6,539 bases of DNA from Candidatus Atribacteria bacterium. GTDB lineage: Bacteria; Atribacterota; JALVIU01. The notes beneath the pieces were generated by a model. The model saw only the letters and a program-made list of their open reading frames with translations. It was not told where the DNA came from and ran no database searches. The position numbers and the translations under genes are program-made. The stretch lies in the NCBI GenBank assembly GCA_027028665.1, contig JALVIU010000001.1:1-6539 (forward strand). The letters run 5' to 3'. Of the stretch, positions 1 to 5,157 are shown piece after piece. The first letter of the stretch is position 1; each line of letters begins with the position of its first letter.

Positions 1-157
1 TAACAGAAGGGATTAAAGTAACCTACAGAAAAGATGGAGCTGAGAGAGGCGATATAGCATGATATTTGATGCAGCAGGGATAAAGAAGTCAGATATTTTA
101 ATACTATCAAAGAAATTTTTAGAAGAAATAAAAGCAATGAAATATAAAATGTGGTAA
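1..157 (+). pseudogene. hsdR: Relic of a type I restriction endonuclease subunit R gene (hsdR) with a large internal deletion
   Basis: Two short coding fragments in different frames both resemble HsdR. Bases 3-62 read TEGIKVTYRKDGAERGDIA then stop. This matches the N-terminal nuclease-domain segment of HsdR (typically 'EGVxVEYRxDGxxxGDxVxLIDF'). Bases 59-157, one frame over, contain IFDAAGIKKSDILILSKKF followed by LEEIKAMKYK. This matches a segment near the HsdR C-terminus ('[26 protein letters not shown]'). In an intact protein of roughly 1000 residues these segments lie many hundreds of residues apart, so most of the gene, including the helicase motor, is missing. The C-terminal match also breaks off after MKYK, where MW and a stop follow. 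No hsdM or hsdS is visible. The family match is from memory of conserved segments. The frame break and stops are read directly. A non-functional remnant is much the likeliest reading. Confidence 0.72.
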
Positions 158-256
158 CCAAAAACTTAAAAAAAATCTATAAATGATGAATATACTTTTT
201 ATTGTGCTGTTCCAGAAAATAAAAGTGTAAGGAAGCTTATAAGAAAAACTATTTAT
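158..256. other. AT-rich spacer with a short open frame running into the lipoprotein gene
   Basis: This stretch between the hsdR relic and the lipoprotein gene is very AT-rich. The lipoprotein reading frame is open from base 170, after a TAA at 167-169, and reads NDEYTFYCAVPENKSVRKLI just upstream of the gene. It has no ATG, GTG or TTG there. I do not recognise that peptide; it may be a decayed gene fragment or chance. No promoter with two convincing boxes can be picked out. Confidence 0.4.
229..235 (+). promoter_or_regulatory. Possible Shine-Dalgarno AAGGAAG upstream of the lipoprotein gene
   Basis: AAGGAAG is the only purine-rich Shine-Dalgarno-like stretch before this gene. Its AAGGA core is 23 nt from the ATG at 257, too far to serve it, but only 5 nt from an in-frame ATA at 239. 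It may be chance. It is noted because two other genes in the window also appear to use ATA starts. Confidence 0.3.
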
Positions 257-568
257 ATGCTAAAAAATTATATGATTAAAACGACAATTTTAAGTTTAAT
301 AATTTTCCTCCTAATAGGGGGATGTACTATGGGAATAGAAGAAAAAATCATAAATATTGAAGGAACTATAAAATATGTACCATTAGAAGGTGGATTTTAT
401 GGCATTATAGGTGATAATGGCGAATATTATGATCCTACCAATCTTTTAAAGAAATTTCAAAAAGATGGTTTAAGAGTAAAAATAACTGCAAAACTCAAAG
501 AAGACATGGCAAGTATACATATGTGGGGTAAGGTAATAGAAATATTAGAGATTACTTTACTGCCTTAA
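257..568 (+). CDS. Small predicted lipoprotein
   Basis: This is a 103-residue protein with an export signal. A Lys-containing N-region is followed by a hydrophobic core (about residues 9-20, TTILSLIIFLLI) and then a lipobox-like IGGC with the cysteine at residue 23, so it is predicted to be lipid-anchored outside the cytoplasm. The mature part is about 80 residues and begins with a Lys/Glu/Ile stretch. It then contains EGTIKYVPLEGGFYGIIGD, YDPTNL, KKDGLRVK-like and MWGKVIEI segments. These look like a small beta-rich domain that I have seen in short hypothetical proteins of archaea and bacteria; the function is unknown to me. The start is uncertain. ATG 257 and ATG 272 (Met6, which gives a more typical signal length) both lack a Shine-Dalgarno, and an ATA at 239 is the only codon placed correctly behind one. 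The 3' end overlaps the convergent methyltransferase gene by 17 bp. Confidence 0.72.
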   Translation: MLKNYMIKTTILSLIIFLLIGGCTMGIEEKIINIEGTIKYVPLEGGFYGIIGDNGEYYDPTNLLKKFQKDGLRVKITAKLKEDMASIHMWGKVIEILEITLLP

Positions 569-1181
569 TCACAACAAAGGAACCCTTTCCATACCCCTCT
601 TCTATAGGTTCGCAGGCTTTGATTTCATCTAATTTATGAAATATAGTTTGTACAAATGAAAAAGTTTTAAAATCTATCTTCTTTAACAAATTTACAATCT
701 CTTCTGTAGTATAAAATGTAGCATACTTATAGAATAGGTTTTCATTTTTGTGGGCTTCATATTCTTTTCCAAGAGGACTTTCTCTGTCTACAAATCCTAT
801 TATCAAACTACCATTTGGCTTCAAAATCCTATATACTTCACTAAAAGCCTTTTTTATATCATCAACAAAACATATTGTAGTTACCATCAAGGCAAAATCA
901 AATTCTGCATCATCAATTGGTAGTGCCTCTGCCACACCCTTTATTACTTCTATACCTCTCTTAATTGAAACTCTTCCCATCTTCTCTGATGGTTCAACTC
1001 CTACCTTTATACCCAAAGGTACAGCAAACTTGCCACTTCCTACTCCTATTTCTATACCTTTTCCTTTTTTCGGGAGTAAACTCCTAATAGCCTCAAGCTC
1101 TGATTCATATGCATACTTATTTTTCTCAAACCACCCCTCATAGAGATCAATATGTTCCTCAAAGGGTTCTATTTTTGGCAT
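552..1181 (-). CDS. Class I SAM-dependent methyltransferase, substrate unknown
   Basis: This is a 209-residue Rossmann-fold methyltransferase of the Methyltransf_11 type. Motif I is EIGVGSGKF (residues 44-52). The acidic residue ending strand 2 is E63 in GVEPS. VAEALPIDDAEFD (83-95) precedes strand 4, LMVTTICFVDD (98-108). ILKPNGSLIIGF (119-130) is the usual post-motif helix and strand. The ending GYGKGSFVVIKA is typical of small methyltransferases acting on metabolites or cofactors, but nothing identifies the acceptor. I chose ATG 1181 because GGAGG lies 5 nt upstream. The ATG at 1193 would add four residues but puts that Shine-Dalgarno inside the gene. It is the last gene of the his-birA run, 16 nt after the birA stop, so it is probably co-transcribed. 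A role in histidine synthesis is not implied. Confidence 0.88.
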   Translation of the reverse strand: MPKIEPFEEHIDLYEGWFEKNKYAYESELEAIRSLLPKKGKGIEIGVGSGKFAVPLGIKVGVEPSEKMGRVSIKRGIEVIKGVAEALPIDDAEFDFALMVTTICFVDDIKKAFSEVYRILKPNGSLIIGFVDRESPLGKEYEAHKNENLFYKYATFYTTEEIVNLLKKIDFKTFSFVQTIFHKLDEIKACEPIEEGYGKGSFVVIKAVK

Positions 1182-1185
1182 TTTG

Positions 1186-1191
1186 CCCTCC
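1186..1191 (-). promoter_or_regulatory. Shine-Dalgarno GGAGGG that sets the methyltransferase start
   Basis: GGAGGG on the minus strand lies just before ATG 1181, with 5 nt between GGAGG and the ATG. It favours this ATG over the in-frame ATG at 1193, whose own bases overlap the motif and which has no Shine-Dalgarno of its own. Confidence 0.7.
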
Positions 1192-1197
1192 ATTTAA

Positions 1198-1848
1198 TTA
1201 CTTTATTACCACCTGACTCCATAATTCATCTATACCTTCCTTTTTGTTAAATAATTCATTAAAACCAATAAAAATATTATCCAGAATCTCAAATAAAAGA
1301 TCCCGAAGGGGATAAGTCCTGAGAGTCAGATCATACATAGTTGTAACTATTTCGGAGATCTCATCTGGCATATCTTTTACACTATTATTCACATTTAGAC
1401 CTATACCTATATAGATCGTTTCCACACTTTCTCTTCTTACTTTTGTATCTATAAGGATGCCAGCTATCTTTTTGCCATTCCAGAACCCCTCCCGGCCTCC
1501 CCTTTGAAAGGGGAGGGGTATGTATATATCATTTGGGGGTTTGACCTGAGAATGTATATTATGATTTTTAAGAGTCCTGACCAAAGAAAGTGCAGGAATC
1601 TTTACTATATACGGAAGATATTCTCGTGGAAAACCAGAAGGGCAAAAAGAGAGGGTAAACCAGAGTCCTCCTTCAGGAGATACCCAATCTCTTTTTTTTC
1701 TCCCCCTTCCATCTTTTTGGATATCTGCCCAGATGACTATCTTCTTATGCTCACACAAAAATTCTCTTATTAGATCAGAAGTGGAACCTACCTTTCTATA
1801 ATGGTAGATCAGGATATCCTTATACCAGAATTTTTCAGCTTCCTCTAT
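1198..1848 (-). CDS. birA: Biotin-protein ligase (BirA-like), short form with an in-frame palindromic insertion
   Basis: Predicted biotin-[acetyl-CoA-carboxylase] ligase, which makes biotinyl-AMP and attaches biotin to carboxyl carrier proteins. In 216-residue numbering, GSTSD (about 32-36) is the N-terminal STN-like motif. [12 protein letters not shown] (47-58) is the ATP/biotin glycine-rich loop, KPPND (103-107) stands in place of the usual [16 protein letters not shown] (124-134) carries the biotin-contacting lysine, and IGIGLNVNN (147-155) is conserved. There is no N-terminal DNA-binding domain. The protein ends at ELWSQVVIK, where the C-terminal SH3-like domain would begin, so that domain is missing. 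A 13-residue insert ([13 protein letters not shown], 111-123) separates two normally adjacent motifs. No ATG, GTG or TTG precedes the GSTSD motif in frame. I place the start at ATA 1848, 8 nt after AGGAGG and overlapping the hisIE stop. CTG 1812 is an alternative, and TTG 1758 would remove the motif. The gene could be decaying. Confidence 0.78.
   Translation of the reverse strand: MEEAEKFWYKDILIYHYRKVGSTSDLIREFLCEHKKIVIWADIQKDGRGRKKRDWVSPEGGLWFTLSFCPSGFPREYLPYIVKIPALSLVRTLKNHNIHSQVKPPNDIYIPLPFQRGGREGFWNGKKIAGILIDTKVRRESVETIYIGIGLNVNNSVKDMPDEISEIVTTMYDLTLRTYPLRDLLFEILDNIFIGFNELFNKKEGIDELWSQVVIK
1480..1518 (-). repeat. 39-bp in-frame palindromic element inside birA
   Basis: Relative to the family pattern NDIYI-NGKKIAG, exactly 13 codons are inserted here. 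The core is palindromic in two ways: CCTCCCCTTT (1496-1505) pairs with AAAGGGGAGG (1507-1516) around one base, and ACCCCTCCC (1485-1493) pairs with GGGAGGGGT (1511-1519). It is strikingly GC-rich against its AT-rich surroundings. This looks like a dispersed palindromic repeat that landed in frame in a gene, similar in behaviour to the Rickettsia palindromic elements. No other copy is visible in the window and no target duplication is obvious. Confidence 0.7.
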
Positions 1849-2483
1849 CTCTCCTTCCTCCTGCCCCTGAGCTCCTCAAATATCTTATAAAGCGGTATAT
1901 CCATAAAACCAAGAAGTACCATTGTATGAAACCAGAGGTCTGCTACTTCATATATGATCTGTGCTTCATCTTTATCTTTGTAAGCTATAACTACTTCTGT
2001 AGCCTCCTCACCGATTTTTTTAGGAAGTTTATCTTCTGGATTAGAAAAGAGATAGTTTACATACGAACCCTCTTTGGGGTTTTGCTTTCTATCCTTAATT
2101 ACACCCATTACTTCTCCCAATACATCATAGGAATCCTCCTTCTCCACAATGTTAAACTTAGGGGAAATCTCTCTGTAAAAACAGGAGTAGTGTCCTGTAT
2201 GACATGCCACACCTACCTGCTCTACCAGTAGTAAAATGGTATCCTCATCACAATCTATTCGGATCTCCTTTACATACTGATAATGTCCCGATGTCTCACC
2301 CTTTTTCCAGAGCTTTTGGCGAGAACGAGAAAAATAGTGGGCAATCTTTGTTTCAAGGGTCAGCCTGAGAGCCTCCTCATTCATATATGCCACCATAAGT
2401 ACCTGTCGTGTAGAATAATCTTGCACTACAGCAGGCACAAGGCCTCTATCATCAAATTTTATACTATCTATAATATCCTTTAT
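1845..2483 (-). CDS. hisI: Bifunctional phosphoribosyl-AMP cyclohydrolase / phosphoribosyl-ATP pyrophosphohydrolase (HisIE)
   Basis: Catalyses steps 2 and 3 of histidine synthesis: pyrophosphate removal from PR-ATP by the C-terminal HisE domain, then ring opening of PR-AMP by the N-terminal HisI domain. In 212-residue numbering, HisI shows [14 protein letters not shown] (9-22), [15 protein letters not shown] (52-66), DCDED (77-81), [10 protein letters not shown] (93-102) and the zinc-binding cysteines 78, 94 and 101. HisE shows GSYVNYL (139-145), [15 protein letters not shown] (155-169) and EVADLWFH (179-186), a MazG-like helical metal site. The length fits fused HisIE proteins. The conserved KFDxxGL stretch lies upstream of the first GTG (2438), so translation must begin earlier. 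The frame opens after a TGA at 2493-2495 and has no ATG, GTG or TTG. I choose ATA 2483, which overlaps the hisF TAA by 4 nt with GAGG 7 nt upstream. ATT 2486 is possible. Confidence 0.93.
   Translation of the reverse strand: MKDIIDSIKFDDRGLVPAVVQDYSTRQVLMVAYMNEEALRLTLETKIAHYFSRSRQKLWKKGETSGHYQYVKEIRIDCDEDTILLLVEQVGVACHTGHYSCFYREISPKFNIVEKEDSYDVLGEVMGVIKDRKQNPKEGSYVNYLFSNPEDKLPKKIGEEATEVVIAYKDKDEAQIIYEVADLWFHTMVLLGFMDIPLYKIFEELRGRRKER
1857..1862 (-). promoter_or_regulatory. Shine-Dalgarno AGGAGG placed for an ATA start of birA
   Basis: A perfect AGGAGG sits inside the last codons of hisIE, 8 nt upstream of the ATA at 1848. No standard start codon lies at a usable distance, so this site is the main reason for choosing ATA. 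Confidence 0.6.
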
Positions 2484-3235
2484 AATCTTACCTCAACTCC
2501 TTTCTCTCTCAGATATTCCTTTAGTTTCTCTATCCTTAGTTCCCCAAAATGAAAAAGAGAAGCTGCAAGTGCTGCATCTGCATGGGCATAATCAAATACC
2601 TCGAAAAAGTGCTCTACCTTCCCTGCACCACCTGATGCAATAACAGGGATAGAAACTGCATCTGAGATAGCCCTTGTAAGTTCAAGTTCATACCCATCCT
2701 TTGTTCCATCTTTATCAATACTTGTAAGGAGGATCTCTCCTGCGCCCCTATCTTCTACCTCTTTTGCCCATTTTACTGCATCAAGTTCAGTAGGAGTCCT
2801 TCCTCCTTCTACATATACCCTATACATATCCTCATCCTTTTTGGCATCTATTGCCACTACTATACATTGGGCCCCGAATCTCTCAGAGGCCTCCTGGATA
2901 AAATCTGGATTCCTTACAGCCTGGGTATTAATAGAAACCTTATCAGCACCTGCCATGAGGAGATTCTCTATATCCTGAATATTTCTTATTCCTCCACCTA
3001 CAGTAAATGGGATAAATACATTTTGGGCAACTCGCTCCGCTACATCGAGCATGATATTTCTCTTCTCATATGATGCAGTTATATCTAAAAAGACGAGTTC
3101 ATCTGCCCCTTCGTCATTGTATATTTTCGCAAGATTAACAGGATCTCCTGCATCTATAAGACTTACAAAATTTACACCCTTTACTACTCTACCCTCTTTC
3201 ACATCAAGACAGGGAATTATTCGTTTTGCAAGCAT
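2480..3235 (-). CDS. hisF: Imidazole glycerol phosphate synthase, cyclase subunit HisF
   Basis: The (beta/alpha)8-barrel cyclase uses ammonia from HisH to turn PRFAR into imidazole glycerol phosphate and AICAR. The 251-residue length is normal. The catalytic aspartates fall at the expected places: D11 in [14 protein letters not shown] and D130 in VVAIDAKK. The phosphate-binding loops are FTVGGGIR (77-84) and, in the second half barrel, [19 protein letters not shown] and [14 protein letters not shown] are also family signatures. ATG 3235 follows directly on the hisA stop (TAG|ATG), and its Shine-Dalgarno GGAGGAGA (3243-3250) lies within the end of hisA, so translation of the two is probably coupled. 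The partner glutaminase HisH is encoded one gene upstream, with hisA between. Confidence 0.98.
   Translation of the reverse strand: MLAKRIIPCLDVKEGRVVKGVNFVSLIDAGDPVNLAKIYNDEGADELVFLDITASYEKRNIMLDVAERVAQNVFIPFTVGGGIRNIQDIENLLMAGADKVSINTQAVRNPDFIQEASERFGAQCIVVAIDAKKDEDMYRVYVEGGRTPTELDAVKWAKEVEDRGAGEILLTSIDKDGTKDGYELELTRAISDAVSIPVIASGGAGKVEHFFEVFDYAHADAALAASLFHFGELRIEKLKEYLREKGVEVRL
2491..2494 (-). promoter_or_regulatory. Shine-Dalgarno GAGG placed for an ATA start of hisIE
   Basis: GAGG within the last codons of hisF is 7 nt upstream of the ATA at 2483, good spacing for initiation. It is only 4 nt from the alternative ATT at 2486. The competing GTG at 2438 also has a GAGG, but only 4 nt away, and would cost a conserved segment. 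Confidence 0.5.
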
Positions 3236-3964
3236 CTATCTATCTCCTCCATATAGAGAAATAGCTTCAGAGAAATCAATCTTTCCTGTGTAAAGTGCCT
3301 TCCCTATTATTACACCAACTACCATTGGAAACATAGAAATTTTCTCTAAGTCCTCTATCGATGTAATTCCTCCACCTACTATAAATCTCAAATTGGGATA
3401 TCTTTCACTTAGATAATCCAATAAAGCAGTATCAAACCCTTCAAGTGTTCCATCTCTTTTTATATCTGTCACGATAATCTCTTCAACACCAAAACTCTCA
3501 AGATAAGGTATTGCATCATCTATGGTAAACATTGTATCTTCCAGCCATCCTGAGATAGCAACCCTCTTATTTCTGATATCAAGAGACGGAATAATTCTAT
3601 CTGGATATATGGTGAATAGAGTCTTTGCAAGGGATTGATTTTTAAATATCATACTCCCTATCACAACCCTCTTTACGCCCATACTAAAATATTCTTTTAC
3701 AAGCTCTTCACTCCTTATCCCTCCCCCTATCTCTATATCTATATTCACAGCCTTTACTATCTTTTTTACTACCTCTTTATTTACACCCCTTCCCTCTCTT
3801 GCACCATCCAGATCTACCACATGTATAAGCTTTGCACCCAGGTCTTCCCACTTCTTCGCCACATCAACAGGATCCTCTGAAAAGACCTCTACCTTTTCAT
3901 AATCTCCCTGAAAAAGCCTTACACACCTTCCATCTTTTATATCTATAGCAGGGACAATAAGCAT
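3236..3964 (-). CDS. hisA: ProFAR isomerase HisA
   Basis: 1-(5-phosphoribosyl)-5-[(5-phosphoribosylamino)methylideneamino]imidazole-4-carboxamide isomerase, a (beta/alpha)8 barrel performing an Amadori rearrangement to give PRFAR, the HisF substrate. It has 242 residues, the usual length. The catalytic pair is D8 ([14 protein letters not shown]) and D129 (IPSLDI). The phosphate-binding elements IEIGGGIRS (78-85) and FIVGGGITS mark the two half barrels, and [12 protein letters not shown] is conserved. ATG 3964 has AAGGAG 5 nt upstream (3970-3975). The 9-nt gap from hisH is the only real intergenic spacing in the his part of the operon. Nothing suggests the dual HisA/TrpF (PriA) activity seen in actinobacteria, but that cannot be judged from sequence alone. 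Confidence 0.98.
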   Translation of the reverse strand: MLIVPAIDIKDGRCVRLFQGDYEKVEVFSEDPVDVAKKWEDLGAKLIHVVDLDGAREGRGVNKEVVKKIVKAVNIDIEIGGGIRSEELVKEYFSMGVKRVVIGSMIFKNQSLAKTLFTIYPDRIIPSLDIRNKRVAISGWLEDTMFTIDDAIPYLESFGVEEIIVTDIKRDGTLEGFDTALLDYLSERYPNLRFIVGGGITSIEDLEKISMFPMVVGVIIGKALYTGKIDFSEAISLYGGDR

Positions 3965-3973
3965 ACTTACTCC

Positions 3974-4573
3974 TTATATATTTGCAAAGTTTTCAAGGAC
4001 CTTAAGCCCTATATTTCCACTTTTTTCTGGATGAAACTGGGTACCAAATATATTACCCTTCTCCACTACAGATGGAAACTCTATTCCATATCTGGTAATC
4101 CCCTTTATCACATTTCTATCTTTAGTATCTGCATAGTAGGAATTGGCAAAATAAAAATAGGTATTATCAGGTATGCCCCTCAAAAGATAGGACGAACCTG
4201 CCAAAGAGACACTATTCCAGCCCATATGAGGTACTTTAACATCACCCTCAAAACGCACAACCCTTCCTTTAAGAAGGGCAAGACCTTTATATAATCCTCC
4301 CTCTTCACTTTCTTCAAACAAAAGCTGAAGACCAAGACATATACCCAGAAGGGGCTTCCCTTTTGCAACTTCCTCTTTTATCACACTGATAAGCTCTCTT
4401 TCTTCTAAAAAAGTTATGGCATCACGAAATGCCCCAACTCCTGGTAAAATAATTTTTTCTGCGTCCTTCACATCTTTTGCATCATTACTTATCTTTACTG
4501 CCTTCCCAATAAATCTTAGAGCCTTCTCCACACTTCCAAAGTTTCCTACACCATAATTTATAATCACTATCAT
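3974..4573 (-). CDS. hisH: Imidazole glycerol phosphate synthase, glutaminase subunit HisH
   Basis: A class I (triad) glutamine amidotransferase of 199 residues that hydrolyses glutamine and feeds ammonia through the HisF barrel. The nucleophile is C79 in GICLGLQLLF; H181 and E183 in TQFHPEKSG complete the triad. The oxyanion segment PGVG is at 44-47, and the start MIVIINYGVGNFGSV is the standard HisH N-terminus, as is VPHMGWN (114-120). A departure from the family is YFANSYY (140-147) where YFVHSYY is common, so the usual histidine is an asparagine. The start ATG 4573 overlaps the hisB stop as ATGA, which suggests translational coupling. Confidence 0.97.
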   Translation of the reverse strand: MIVIINYGVGNFGSVEKALRFIGKAVKISNDAKDVKDAEKIILPGVGAFRDAITFLEERELISVIKEEVAKGKPLLGICLGLQLLFEESEEGGLYKGLALLKGRVVRFEGDVKVPHMGWNSVSLAGSSYLLRGIPDNTYFYFANSYYADTKDRNVIKGITRYGIEFPSVVEKGNIFGTQFHPEKSGNIGLKVLENFANI

Positions 4574-5157
4574 ACAAGTAACCCCTTTGTAGATGGAATA
4601 TCATCTCCTGTAAGAGATGTAGCTATATGTAAGGATTTTCCCAATGCCTTAAACATAGCCTCAATAACATGGTGTGCATTTTCACCTCTTATCATATCCA
4701 CATGAAGTGTAATCCTGGCCTGATTAACAAATGCCCTTAAAAATTCTACTACAAGACTTACAGGAAAATCCCCTACACGTTCCTCGTAAAACTTTACATT
4801 ATAAGATAGATAAGGTCTCCCACTTATATCCAATACCACCCTTAAAAGTGCATCATCCATAGGAAGTAAAAAGGCACCAAATCGCTCTATTCCCTTTGCA
4901 TCCCCTACAGCTTTAAGGATTGTACTCCCAAGCACTATCCCTACATCTTCCACTGTATGATGGAAATCTACCTCGAGGTCCCCTTTTGCCTTAAGCTCTA
5001 AGTCAAACCTCGCATAACGAGAAAAGGAGACAAGCATATGATCGAAAAAAGGGATCCCTGTATCTATATCTGCTAATCCCTTTCCATCAAGATTCAATGT
5101 GCATAAAATATCTGTCTCCTTTGTCTTTCTCTTCAAGGTATAGGTTCTATCAGCCAT
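4570..5157 (-). CDS. hisB: Imidazoleglycerol-phosphate dehydratase (monofunctional HisB)
   Basis: Mn-dependent dehydratase converting imidazole glycerol phosphate to imidazole acetol phosphate, the substrate of HisC. The 195-residue protein is the dehydratase alone, without the N-terminal histidinol-phosphatase domain of the enterobacterial enzyme. Metal ligand motifs are FFDHML (37-42), DFHHTVEDVGI (64-74), H152 in LHVD and NAHHVIEA (160-167). The C-terminal IPSTKGLL (188-194) is the normal family ending. ATG 5157 overlaps the end of the upstream HAD gene by 8 nt and has GAGGG 7 nt upstream. It is notable that the gene directly before it encodes a separate HAD phosphatase, as though the two enterobacterial HisB activities were split into neighbouring genes. 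Confidence 0.98.
   Translation of the reverse strand: MADRTYTLKRKTKETDILCTLNLDGKGLADIDTGIPFFDHMLVSFSRYARFDLELKAKGDLEVDFHHTVEDVGIVLGSTILKAVGDAKGIERFGAFLLPMDDALLRVVLDISGRPYLSYNVKFYEERVGDFPVSLVVEFLRAFVNQARITLHVDMIRGENAHHVIEAMFKALGKSLHIATSLTGDDIPSTKGLLV

Noticed and set aside
748-1143. A 131-codon plus-strand frame opposite the methyltransferase
   Set aside because: Low-complexity antisense composition; the minus strand carries an intact methyltransferase with recognisable motifs.
1756-1758. TTG as the birA start
   Set aside because: It lacks a good Shine-Dalgarno and deletes the [11 protein letters not shown] segment, which matches the conserved N-terminus of the biotin ligase catalytic domain.
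2436-2438. GTG as the hisIE start
   Set aside because: It has GAGG 4 nt upstream, but starting here removes the KFDDRGL segment that is conserved in HisI. Kept only as a fallback.
2480-3964. Similarity between the neighbouring hisA and hisF products (GGGIR motifs, repeated half barrels)
   Set aside because: This is the well-known ancient duplication behind HisA and HisF, not a local repeat or recent duplication.
4259-4280. Inverted repeat CCCTTC/GAAGGG within hisH
   Set aside because: Short arms inside conserved coding sequence, no insertion relative to the HisH family and no terminator-like T-run.
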